A DNA stretch of 64,000 bases, from contig CAIIXF020000008.1 in NCBI GenBank assembly GCA_903813345.2, positions 6,333,341 to 6,397,340 on the forward strand, given 5' to 3'. Source of the stretch: Owenia fusiformis (lineage: Eukaryota > Annelida > Polychaeta > Sabellida > Oweniidae). This document shows, in pieces, positions 1 to 10,253 of this stretch. The first letter of the stretch is position 1. Every line of letters starts with the position of its first letter. Below the pieces are notes generated by a model. The model saw nothing but the letters and a program-made list of their open reading frames with translations. It did no database searches and was not told the DNA's origin. The translations under genes and the position numbers were made by a program.

Positions 1-617
1 CTCATCGGCCGGGCTATGTGACTAGGCCATTAGGTAACAAAAACTTTTTGAAAAAAATTGAATTTTTTTTTTCGATGTCAATCTTTTCTAAATATGCTAG
101 ACTTTCATAAAAAACCAATGTTGATTGTCTAACCAGGTTAAAAGGAAGAATAAATTATGTTTTAGATATCATTGTACCATTGGTTTCTATGAGAACTAAA
201 ATTTTGAAATGCATTTTTCTCAGAACCATTTTCATGCACTGATAAGTTCATTTCTCGCTTGTTTATCAACCGATTTTCTTAATTTTTTCGGCAAAAAACA
301 TGGGAGGATGAATGCTATGCATTGGTATGAATTGTGGCTAATTAGAAGATATGAGTGACCTCTAAAAGTTGGTTTTAAATAAATTCACAAATTTTGGAAC
401 AAAAAGTCTATCAAAAACCACTTTTTGAAATTTAAAAAAAAAGTTTCACATATCACACTTTGATAACATTGGGTAAGACTACAATATAAGCCAAAGTGGT
501 TTAAACTTTACATGGGGCCTTTAAGCATTTTCTACAAGGTACATTGTAGTACTACATTGATGTGGTACATTATCTTTGTGCCATTCATATCATTGTGTAT
601 TTTCTCTTTACTTTCAG
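1..617 (+). other. SLC39A9 last intron (partial)
   Basis: AT-rich sequence up to the acceptor at 616-617. No exon, RNA gene or repeat recognised. Confidence 0.7.
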
Positions 618-866
618 GCATATAAAGAGACTCTAAATGACATGAACGCTACTGGTTTAGCCATGTTATTCAGTGCTGGTACATTCCTGTACGTAGCTAC
701 CGTACATATTCTCCCAGAACTAGCCGCTGGGAAACACACTCACTCAAGCCCTGGCAATGGCAATACTGTTATACATGAACATAGTGGCTTCTCCAAGCCC
801 GAGCTGTTCGTCATGGTGATTGGATCCATAGTGCCCATAATCCTCTCAATAGGTCACTCCCACTAA
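618..866 (+). CDS. SLC39A9: SLC39A9 (ZIP9) zinc transporter, last coding exon (partial gene)
   Basis: C-terminal 82 residues of a ZIP-family zinc transporter, ZIP9 subfamily, which moves zinc into the cytosol across Golgi/plasma membranes. The exon follows a pyrimidine-rich acceptor (AG at 616-617) and is open to a TAA at 864-866. Diagnostic stretches match my memory of vertebrate ZIP9: NATGLAMLFSAGTFLYVATV (a membrane helix), then HILPEL, a short polar His-containing loop, a last helix around FVMVIGSIVPIILSI, and the C-terminal GHSH (human ends GHQH). The loop is longer than I recall for human. The acceptor joins in phase 0. Earlier exons lie left of the window; I saw no other exon in 1-617. 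ZIP9 is much more likely than another ZIP because of the C-terminus. Confidence 0.93.
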   Translation, partial: AYKETLNDMNATGLAMLFSAGTFLYVATVHILPELAAGKHTHSSPGNGNTVIHEHSGFSKPELFVMVIGSIVPIILSIGHSH

Positions 867-1762
867 CCCATTTGTCATACATGTCATACACACAAGACCT
901 AGCAGGCTATTCATAATTGCACAAAGGCTTATTAAAAGTGTGTATACATCTGAGGATTTTTCTGCCATGTTCATGATTTAAATGCATGACGAACATTTCC
1001 ATTGCATTATGTGTACTGATAGGTGGCATCAGTCTTCAAGATGTGGACGGCTTCATTGGATCCTGTATTTGACATTGACAAATAAGTCACATCTTTTACA
1101 AACACGGGTGTGTAGAATTGTGAATGAATCCATGTCAAAAAATGAGATCGCTTCATTACACTGTCTCATTCCCGTCTGAAGGTCTCATTTGTTTATAGAT
1201 CTGAGCGCAGTCTCATATCATTTGGTTGTTTATATAGTGTGATAAATATTTGTGCAAAAATCAAACAATATTTTATTATTATGTGCTTGGAAAAGAGCAC
1301 AGAAAGTAGTCCAAATTAGCTCAGAGTAAACTCTTATGTCAAACAATTATCATACATATGGTTTTAAAATTTATAACTACTGGCACTGTGTTATGAACGC
1401 TTACTCTGCAGCTTCACATCTCTAAAAGAGAGCTTCATCTACATTTTTCAAATTAGAAATTATTTTTGGTCTGGCCTATCTAATCAGAATGTGTCCTACC
1501 AAAAAACATGCACACAATCTGACTGTGTATTATCAATTTCATCTGCTTATACATAACTGACATTGATTTCATATAAACTAGCAAAAGCTATAAAAGCAGC
1601 TTTTAAGATAACTTCATCAGCATCAAAACTGTAGATTCGTTTGAGCTACTCAAATGGTAGAATATCACTGTTAGCTTCTGAGCATCAGGGGAGTAGTGAA
1701 AACTATTCAAATTTTGAAAATTTATATTTTACCATACTGTCACCAGATTAAGGACCATTTTT

Positions 1763-1874
1763 ATGTCACCACCAGAAGTGGTGACATATTGTTATAGTCT
1801 TCAACATTTTTGTGGACAGAGTTTGGGGTTCAGGGTATGCAACAAATGCAACTCCCAAAATATGGTGGTGACAT
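1763..1874. repeat. MITE-like repeat, ATGTCACCACC family, copy 1
   Basis: Starts with ATGTCACCACC and ends with its inverse GGTGGTGACAT (1864-1874). The 5' end is self-complementary: TGTCACCAC, a short loop, then GTGGTGACA. The sequence after the hairpin (GATAGTCT/TTATAGTCT followed by TTTTTGTGGACA) is shared with the copy at 18674. Confidence 0.65.
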
Positions 1875-2354
1875 TTTAGGTATGTTAATGCCTTGTCTAA
1901 CTGAGAATCACATAACATACATGTATTTTGTACATAGATTCATGGTGGTATATTTCTGACTCAATTCGGAGTCTTGTTTTAGCTTCATAAAATGTTACAT
2001 CTTGTAAGCTGTATGAATGTATGTGCCATTTTATTTATTGTATCTCGTGACGAAAGTGTATTTTTTGAGGTCGTATAACAGAAATGATTTTATGAGGTTT
2101 CATTTTTAGTCAGAGAGTAATTGAATTTCACCAAAATGCCAAATCTTACTTAGCCTTGTATTAAGTCCTTGCATTGCCCCAAAATGATGAAAGACTAAAT
2201 CATGTCTACATGTATAGCATGAACTCCCTTATCTTAATTCTCTGCCTTAAAGGAAGCTATATCCAAATATCTTATTTATTTATTATAATGCTATACCATC
2301 TGAACTCTATTTGCTGATGTTTTGACTCATCTTTAATGCGCATTTTAGTTCTGT

Positions 2355-2372
2355 AATAAATGATTGAATAAA
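2355..2372 (+). terminator. Poly(A) signal pair for SLC39A9
   Basis: AATAAA at 2355-2360 and again at 2367-2372, about 1.5 kb after the SLC39A9 stop codon and on its strand. Two close canonical hexamers make this the best 3' end. Confidence 0.5.
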
Positions 2373-2516
2373 AATTGTCAAATTCAAAAAGCTTACTTTA
2401 GCGTCATTCCAGAAGGATTATATAAATAATACATCATTATGGTAGATCTTTGCTTGTACCAGCAATGTTCATTAGGGTTGTTTTGATTTTGTGCATGATA
2501 ACAACTGAAATAAGTA

Positions 2517-2892
2517 CAGTAAAACCTGTATTATCTGAACACCACTTGGACCGGCTAAAAGTTTTTGAATCGGCATGTGTTCATACTTCAAGGTTTTTGC
2601 TTAAAAAAGAAATCTATGTCAGATTTAGCAAAAAGTGTTCTCATTGAGAGTTGTCTAGGTTTCATTGTAGTCTATAGGCTGTTCAAGTAATATATGGTAG
2701 AACCTGTCACATTTGGAACCTCTGAAAGGTTTTCCACTTGGGAGGTGTTCGACTTACAAGGTTCATTTAACATCGATTCAGTTGGTCTTGGGACTCTGAA
2801 AAGTCTTCCACTAACAGAAGTGTTCCACTTCTAGAGATGCTCCACTTCTAAAGGTGTTCCACTTCTAGAGTTTCACTTTATGGGTTTAACTG
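2517..2892. mobile_element. MITE, CAGTAAAACC family, TA-flanked
   Basis: Left terminus CAGTAAAACC preceded by TA, right terminus GGTTTAACTG (2883-2892) followed by TA. Interior has GTTCCACTTGGGAGGTGTTC-like text shared with the copy at 28217. Terminal repeats plus a TA duplication fit a Tc1/mariner/pogo-type non-autonomous element. A second partial start near 2697 suggests a composite of two copies. Confidence 0.65.
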
Positions 2893-3252
2893 TAGTTGGT
2901 AGTTAGAGAACCTATTTGGGCATACTTCTCCTTTAACATGGCAGCAAAGGTAATATTTGTATCATCTTTTCCCTCCATCTCTACGAAGACAGGAACAGCT
3001 CAATGTTGCTCTGGGGGTATTCTAGGTTTAAAGCTTAACTGGTAAAGATGTGTTATGGAGTGAATAGGGTGCATGAGATATTGTAACTGAGAATTCCAAA
3101 TCTGTAAATATGTATATGCAGTATGTGCCAGTTGTTAAAAAGTAAAAAATATAAGTTTCATATTGAGGGAAAACTACAATTTTAGTAGTATTTATACCAA
3201 AACAAGTGTGTAATAAATAAAGGCAGAATATATAAAGGTTATTTAATGGGAG

Positions 3253-3353
3253 GTATTTGATACAGGGTATATCTGAGGGAAATACAATATATCAATATTA
3301 ATATTATTATTAATATATTGTATTTACCGAAGAGTATACCCTGTATCAAAAAT
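3253..3353. repeat. Long imperfect hairpin (fold-back element)
   Basis: Two arms of about 37 bases: the left begins TTTGATACAGGGTATA and reads into AATACAATATAT, the right is its reverse complement ending TATACCCTGTATCAAA. The loop is an AT-only stretch. Weaker complementarity continues outward for about 15 bases on each side. Confidence 0.7.
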
Positions 3354-4276
3354 TGAGCATTTAATAACTGATTTATTCTACACTTAGTAGATTATGAGGA
3401 TTTAAAGCCAAGTCCCCTGGCTCAGTATCTACTCCCTGAATTTGTGACGTCGTAGATCTGATGGGTGGGTGATATAAATATCACTCGCTCACGTCACATA
3501 TCAATTATATTCCCGCATGTTTTTAACCTATAACACTACTAAATATGGAATAAACACGTATAGATGAGCTTTTTATATGTTAACTAAACAGTTGCATTGA
3601 CTGTGAAAAAACTTTACCGATATCAAGTGAAATGCATTTGATTATAGTATTTACAACACTGTAAATTAAAATCAATTAATTTATAATGACATATACATTT
3701 AGTACATTCATGTATTGTATTATATTTTATGCCCAAGGGGAAACCTTAATGAAGGTTACAACATTAAAAATGAATGCTCAACCATATTATGTACATAAAT
3801 AAAAAAATTTAAAATGCAGTTTAGGATCACATCAAAGCATCAATGTGTGCCTAACCGACAATGTTAATTTTGTGCATTAAAGGTTCTGTGTAAAGTTTGA
3901 ACCGCAGAATGCTATGGTTGGGTGGATGTTGATGTTTTAATACCTTAAGGTGTGGGGAAATTAGTATTAAAACTGCTGCAATCTCAGAGCATGTGAACTA
4001 CAAAACTTCAAAAATATATGAAATAAATATGAATGAAGAAGCATTGGTTTTATTATGTATCTTTGACTGCTATCTGGAATTAAGATACTTCAAATAATTT
4101 TCGATATATTTTCAGTCCACCTGTTGAATACATCATGGCCTTTTACTGGCCTAGCATATCATGCCCTTTATTGGTTATGATGTCATTCTTTCAGTTTCAG
4201 TGCCGAAATGGGATGAATTGATTGCTAATTTTGAACAATTACAATCTCAGTTTTGCTTACAAACATTACAGTCTTA

Positions 4277-5170
4277 CAGGGTGTCCAATAAAAAAGGTGA
4301 AAGACATTGTAACTTTCTTAATAATGCACCAATCTTGATGAAATTTTCAATGTTTGTAGCCCAAACCTTCCATGAATTTAAAGCGTCTTCTGTTTGATTT
4401 GCCAGAGTTGTGGTTGCTATAGCGACTGAAACAACAAAAAGGCGGGGCAAGTTTGTTTATGTCACAACTTTCCAAAACATATCTATTCTTTCTGATAGCT
4501 TTATTCATACTCCCAGGTCTAAAAACGACCACAAATTCAATATAAAAACAGTTCTAAAGTCCCATTGTTATGAAAATAAGCTATTCAACATAATGTCAAT
4601 CTCTAGCTATACACTTCTTATGCCTGTTCACCCACTCTCTAAACACACTTCCAAACCCATTCTTGCCCATTTCCTGGTCTTGCTAAGACATGTGATCTGA
4701 GTTCACCAGTGCTTCCAAATTTATTTCTTCTCAAGTCACGCTTGAGTTCTGCATATAAGTAAAACTCATTTGGTGCACGGTCTGGGGAATATGGAGGGTG
4801 TGCAACCTCTTGACTACCTGGAGTGACGAGATTTCTCAGATATGACCTTGAAACCCAGAGTGACGAGAAAATCTGTCACAAAATTGTTCATTAAAATTGG
4901 TCTTATTTGAATAATTTTCATCCAATTTATACAAAATTGTTTTAAAATATGTAGAAATGATCTCTGTCATCTAATTTTACCAAGTTGAGCATCTAAAGTT
5001 GTATTGGTTTGTAGTAAAATGTCAAAAGGTGGCAAAAATAAAAAATTCTCTGGTTTCAACCGATTTTAGAGCCTGGGATTCAAGAGGTTAAAATGTACTA
5101 TATCTAGTAACTCTTCTATTGATTTAGAAGAAATGCTGTGGATGGGGGCACAATGCCATTTGACACCCTG
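4277..5170 (-). mobile_element. Mariner-type transposon relic with C-terminal transposase fragment
   Basis: Left end TA|CAGGGTGTCC, right end GACACCCTG|TA, giving TA-flanked inverted termini. On the minus strand at about 4700-4805 a fragment reads HPPYSPDRAPNEFYLYAELK, the mariner-family motif that carries the last catalytic Asp (YSPDxAP). After an apparent frameshift it continues EWVNRHKKCI, the usual mariner C-terminus. The catalytic core upstream of this is missing, so the copy is internally deleted and dead. A separate 282-bp MITE (4806-5087) has inserted in it. Confidence 0.8.
4806..5087. mobile_element. piggyBac-like MITE, copy 1 (nested in mariner relic)
   Basis: Ends CCTCTTGA... and ...GGGATTCAAGAGG form inverted termini. 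TTAA follows the right end (5088-5091); the left duplication has decayed to GCAA. Nearly collinear along its length with the copy at 52007-52299, including AGAAATGATCTCTG and GAGCATCTAAAGTTGTAT. TTAA target and CC-starting termini fit the piggyBac superfamily. No coding capacity. Confidence 0.8.
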
Positions 5171-5377
5171 TACATACTGGATTGATGAAAAGATGGCAGT
5201 GTGGTTTCCAAGTTAGATACACTTTCAGTTTGTATATTATATCATAGCCATTATATTAGTCCATATAAACACTGATCTCACCAACATGAGAAACTTTGAT
5301 CACCCACCCCACTTGCTAATTCTGTCAACTCAAAATGCAAGAAAAAAAACAAAAGGTTTGAGACTATGTACATATAT

Positions 5378-5388
5378 TTTATTTTATT
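5378..5388 (-). terminator. Poly(A) signals for B9D2
   Basis: Two overlapping AATAAA hexamers on the minus strand (TTTATT at 5378-5383 and 5383-5388), about 750 bases past the B9D2 stop codon. Confidence 0.45.
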
Positions 5389-6137
5389 TCCACCAATTAC
5401 AAAATAGAGTTACATCTTGCAACATCCAACATTAAATTTTCTAAACATGAGAGTTGTGTACCTCAGTCTACTGAGTTTTGATTGGTCAAGCAGAGGTTTA
5501 CAATTCATGTGAGAACTGCTGAGGACAAGGACTGATTTACTGATTTAGGTAAAAGATAAAATTTTACCCTTCATTATTTAATTCTTTAACTAGGAAATGC
5601 CTCTGCACTCTGTCGACCTTGATTCACATTGCATATAAGTTCAGAACAAGGCTTTTATCAAATGTCAAAATTGTACTCAAGATTAAATGGAATTTATGTC
5701 ATTAACTCATTGCTGGCCAAAGCTATTTTGGAGGTTTTCTACTGGTGACTGGGCAATTTGATGAAAAATTTATCAAGATGGCATATTTTCATATTAACAT
5801 AAAATGGACTATGCTATGTTTTATGCCATTGTGAACAATATATTGCACTACGGAGTTCCCCTTGTGACTCCTACAATATTTCATGAGATTATTGGTACAA
5901 ATTGTGTGACAATTATTGTAAAGGACCCAAGATATCTTGGGGTTGGTCAGATATGATAATGACATAATAGACGAGATATCTCGGGGTTGGTCAGCAATGA
6001 GTTAAATTTTGAATTAATGAATGTTTTGAAAGATGCTTTTTCCTTCATATCCACTCTACAAAGTGCCCCATATTCACCACTTACATCTCTCCTTCTAGGC
6101 TATATACAAATTAACATGGTCCACAGTTGCTAAAATA

Positions 6138-6451
6138 TCAACACTCAATTCCATGTTTATCAAAGTTTCTCAATATAATTCCAATTTGTAGATGCACTTT
6201 CCCCATTGCAGTAGTCTGCAAATGGAACCTCTCTGCTCCGTTATATATGAGATCAGGGTTCCTTAATTGAGGGCCTCCACCCAGGAACATTTGAGATATC
6301 TGTTCCCGCATGGTACCTGTTGGTCGCCACGTTGGACACTCTATTGTATGTTGGCCGGGTGATGTAGGAATGTGACAAAATCCATAGCCGTAAAGTTCAT
6401 TCCGTCCAAACCCATCTTGATGCCAAACCTGGAAGTGGATCTTTGGCCATC
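6138..6451 (-). CDS. B9D2: B9D2 coding exon 3 (last)
   Basis: Starts after acceptor TTGCAG (6453-6452). The first two bases complete a Gly codon, then WPKIHFQVW. Ends at TGA (6140-6138). Confidence 0.95.
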
Positions 6452-8711
6452 CTGCAATGAAAGACATTTTGTAAATCAACATGCTTTCATTCATTCAATA
6501 TATCCAATTATCCATACACTAAAATTCCCTTCTAACCAGTCATTATAATTATAGTAAACCTGTGTTTTGGTTGTTGCATATAATACACAATTTTAAAAGA
6601 AAGTTACTTTAAATATTATACTAACACCAATTATCTGAATTTAAGGCATTTGGTGCATTCTTAAACCCTTGAATGTGGCGTGTGGTAATTATTAAAATAT
6701 TTTCTTATGATTGGAAATTTTTCTAGGTCACAATGACATGGCAGTATTTCTATATTGTCCAATTGAATAGCCTCATTTACGAGTTTAACTCGTATTAATT
6801 CAAGTCATGACATTCAGGAACAGAGTAAAATATAATTTTCCCGAATTTTAAATTTTACAGATGAAATATATTTATTTCACATATTTTTAAATTCATACAG
6901 ATTTAATTTAGCAAAAATGGTGTCCTCACAAAAATATATTCTTCTATATATATATTCTATAGTTTTTCAAATGAAATTTCAAAGTATGGTTCAATCATTT
7001 GCATTCTCAGGGCCAAAAGGCCTAAATGCGCCATAAGTAAGTCTACCTTGTAAGCCTTTAGTGGCAAAGTGCACATCTATAGGGTGAGCCCAGTAGGCCA
7101 TCTGACCATCTACTGGGGCGTCAACTTGAGTTTGACCATCTCGCATACCAGCAAGGATTTTCCAAGCACTTCCTGAAAACATAACAAAGTTTAAATATAG
7201 AGGCGTCAATTTTGTTTCCTGTTGGAATTTTTGGATTAGGCCCAAAAGGTTAAGTTTTGTGATAACCAGGGCAGGTACCACTAATTAGATATTTAATTTA
7301 TAAAGGCCTTAAGGATTTAAACATTTAATGATTTCTCTGAATGCTCCTTCAGTTAATCCAGTGAGTATAATTTTTCTTTTATGAACCATCCATTGACCAT
7401 TAATTGAAACATTGCTGACGTCATAGAGAATTAGTATGGGTGAGACCTACAGCTTCAAATTGTTTTTATTAGACCATTCTAGCTGAATATTAATCCTTGA
7501 ATACTGATTTATGTTACAATTGATCCATCTGATGAGTTGGGTTCATAAATGGACAGATAATGAGAAATGAAGTATCACCATGGTGGAAATTGATTTGGTT
7601 TATGTTTTAAATGATTTAAACATCCTCTGAGTAATTTATATTAAATCCAAAAAATAGTTCCAGGAAACAAAATAGATGTACATATTACATTATCATAAAT
7701 CAGAGATGTATGGGTGACAAAATTGAAAGCAATGTACAATTGACCATCTCAATCTATCTATAATCTATCTCCCAAAAGATCCATGATCCATGATATCTTT
7801 CTCAATTAAAATATGCCATTTCTTAAATCAAACTTTAAGTTGAAAAATATTGTTTCAAACCACATTTTCATATTTCAATATGAATGCACTGAGGTATGTA
7901 GAATAGAACATGATTATATTTTTCAACATTAAAATTCCTTCATTTACATATTACAAACAGTTTGGTATGCATGATGGACTACTTCTCTATATCAATTGCA
8001 TCACATATTATATGATTTAGAAAAAACACTACGGACTATGTAATATTTTGACAACCATAATTTTAAGATTTCTCAAAAATGGTGAATATGTAAATTACCT
8101 ACCAGCAAGGACAGATTGACAGAATCCTTAAGCTTACGGTACCAAATGTGTGCCAATAAAATGTATTTATTTGAGATTTAATTTTAGATACCTTTCATTT
8201 GTAATTCAGCTTAATAAAAGCATCATTTGAAGAGATCACAACACAAAGCAATTCCGCATTGGGCACCATTCATTGGTGGTCATTTTTGATTTTCTGAGGC
8301 AAGAAAGTCCACTTCTACATTTGGCAGCAATTTTTGAGACCTTTTGTTGTCTTTACTAATGTTATTCTACTTCAATTTAAAATGAAACACAATCATTTTG
8401 ACTTCATTAAATCACTGATCAAAAATTATCCAGCCATCTTCCTACCAAACATGGACACAATCAGCCAACTGGTATTTGAGTTATTGCCAGGATTGATTGA
8501 GTAACATATAACTCCACTAGAGCTAATCACTCTCATTGGGAGATACTTGTATGTAAAATACTACAACATTGTGGCAACATATCTTACCAGTCAAACATAC
8601 AAACAACCAATCAATGAATATACCTGTATGTATGCCCCATTTACAAAACAAGCTCTGGTCAGGAAATCCACTTGCTCCTACTAGTTGCCCAATCACATGA
8701 ACTTCAGCCAT
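6138..8711 (-). CDS. B9D2: B9D2, ciliary transition-zone B9-domain protein (complete)
   Basis: Coding exons complement(6138..6451, 7047..7172, 8624..8711), 528 nt, 175 residues, the same length as I recall for human B9D2. B9D2 is part of the B9/MKS complex at the base of cilia that gates entry of ciliary membrane proteins. Exon 1 gives [16 protein letters not shown] and FCKWGIHTG; exon 2 gives [25 protein letters not shown]; exon 3 gives the rest of the B9 (C2-like) domain, [24 protein letters not shown], and ends [11 protein letters not shown]. The paralogue B9D1 lacks this start and this C-terminus. All introns are GT-AG, both in phase 1 within Gly codons. The ATG at 8711-8709 is the only start giving the family N-terminus. 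A 5' non-coding exon ending at 10043 is likely. Confidence 0.96.
7047..7172 (-). CDS. B9D2: B9D2 coding exon 2
   Basis: Acceptor TTTTCAG, donor CAAG|GTAGAC. 126 bases, phase 1 at both ends. Encodes [19 protein letters not shown] through FATKGLQ. Confidence 0.95.
7173..8623 (-). other. B9D2 intron between coding exons 1 and 2
   Basis: 1.45 kb of AT-rich sequence. I saw no further exon or repeat with clear ends. The shorter intron 2 (6452-7046) is also plain. Confidence 0.7.
8624..8711 (-). CDS. B9D2: B9D2 coding exon 1
   Basis: ATG at 8711, donor ACAG|GTATAT at 8623. 88 bases, 29 codons plus one base. Encodes [16 protein letters not shown]... and KWGIHT. Confidence 0.94.
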
Positions 8712-8748
8712 TATAGGTGTCTTGTTTCAATGGTTTTATTCAACAGAT
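8712..8748 (-). other. B9D2 5' UTR segment before the start codon
   Basis: A good minus-strand acceptor (AATCTTTATTCCAG, AG at 8750-8749) lies 37 bases upstream of the ATG. The matching donor is GAG|GTAAGAATTT at 10043/10042. This implies a 1.29-kb intron in the 5' UTR (8749-10042). Inference from splice motifs only. Confidence 0.5.
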
Positions 8749-10043
8749 CTGGAATAAAGATTAAAACAATTATTTAAGCCAAAGGTAGTTCTGCACTTTT
8801 ACAAAATTGCTGATTTAATCGTCAATTGGGGAAATATCATTTCAACATTTAATCATCAATTGAGCCAATTTTTAAGAATACTTTCAAAGGAAAAGAAAGA
8901 TATCTTTCTTATGGGGGATTTCAATATAAATTAACTGAACAAAGATCATGCTAGGACAGACAATGGAAAATGATAAGTCATACACCCCCTGGGGTGTCTT
9001 TATCATGACAGTATTATATAGATATTTTTATATGATTTTAATAAATAAATAAAAAAACATTGAAGCAAAAAAACTTGATATACGATATACTATTATACTA
9101 GTAATTTATGCCATCTAAACATTTTTTCTAATTCAATCCCAAACCATATGGGTTTCTTGCTACAATGAGAGCCATACTCTGTGGCAGTGATACTGTGATA
9201 GTCTTCAAATCTTCAACATAATCTGAGACACTGCCATGGGAGTTTGAATGAGAGGATTTTGTTTAATAACTCATGCAGTCTAGACAGTATCATTGACACA
9301 GTCTCATAATTTCGCATGTTCCAATGCTCAACCCAACAATAACATCTTTCCTTGCTAATGTCCTACTTCTCCAATTATATGATTGTAAAATGCATAATCA
9401 AGCAAATAAAAATAAGTCTTGTTTTTATTACAGTAATTTATATATTCACCATATTTCTGAACCCTGAAGTTCAAGATGGCGGCCCAGAAAAATCTGTGCT
9501 AAATTCAACTTAGAATAATAAAAAGTTTATGTAAAATAATAGATAACTTACTGCATCTTCAGATATGTCATCAGATATGTTACTGTCAAAATGTTAAAAT
9601 GATACTAGTGATAATGTTAGGTCGGTTGCGATATGTAGTAGTAGGTCATATTTTTTTTCAAAATGTCATAAAAAGATCTTAAAATTCTCAATCTAAAAAA
9701 TCTACAGCATCCTTTATATATGTTGGGCTATCGGATAGTGGGTGGAGGCGGTCACAACAAAATAATAGAACAGTTCAGTTTGGAACATTTGGCTTCGGAA
9801 TGGAACAATTTCATCAATGCAAAAAGAGTAGAAAAATACAAGCTATTTGATGTTTTAGAAATTTAGAAGTCCTAACACAAAAAGTCTAAGGGTATAACTT
9901 ACAAAATACAGTCAAGTGATTAGAGCATAGGACAGGGATCATGTATAAAATTTTGAGTCAAATACACCAAGTAAAGTGGAGAACATAAATAATGATTACA
10001 CTATGAAAAAGACATTCTGTCACATATGTCATAAATTCTTACC

Positions 10044-10196
10044 TCAGAGCCCGATTACGCCGCAAGGAGGATTGGCTCCCAGAATGCAACATGACAAGTG
10101 CCAGCTTTCAAAATGCCGTTCCGCCGAAACCTGTCACAAGTAAATAAGGTTAACTGATGTTGCATTCTGGGAGTCAATCCTCCTTGGATCACAAAC
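10044..10196. promoter_or_regulatory. Probable bidirectional promoter with paired ZNF143/STAF-like sites
   Basis: Two 29-base arms (10064-10092 and 10157-10185) are inverted copies with one mismatch. Each contains CTCCCAGAATGCA or its complement (10076-10088; 10161-10173), the core of the ZNF143/STAF site known from many divergent vertebrate promoters. The left arm also has an inverted CCAAT box (GGATTGGCT). The segment between is CpG-richer than its surroundings. It sits just upstream of the inferred B9D2 5' exon (donor at 10043) and just before a forward ATGGCG (10197). Confidence 0.6.
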
Positions 10197-10253
10197 ATGG
10201 CGATCCATGAAAACATTCGTTCAATTCGGTAGGAATTTATCCATCATTTGCAG
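10197..10253 (+). other. Candidate forward 5' exon from the bidirectional promoter
   Basis: Two donor-like sites lie just after the promoter: TTCG|GTAGGA at 10228/10229 and the stronger TTTGCAG|GTATGA at 10253/10254. An ATG at 10197 opens only 11 codons before TAG unless spliced at 10228. This could be a non-coding first exon of Spred, joining an acceptor such as TTTTCTTGCGTAG (14933-14934), or of a separate RNA. No downstream exon is proven. Confidence 0.3.

Larger units (their letters stand above)
867..2392 (+). other. Probable SLC39A9 3' UTR
   Basis: Non-coding, AT-rich, directly after the stop codon. It contains a short copy of the ATGTCACCACC repeat family (1763-1874) and ends near two poly(A) signals (AATAAA at 2355-2360 and 2367-2372). 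The end is inferred from those signals only. Confidence 0.5.
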
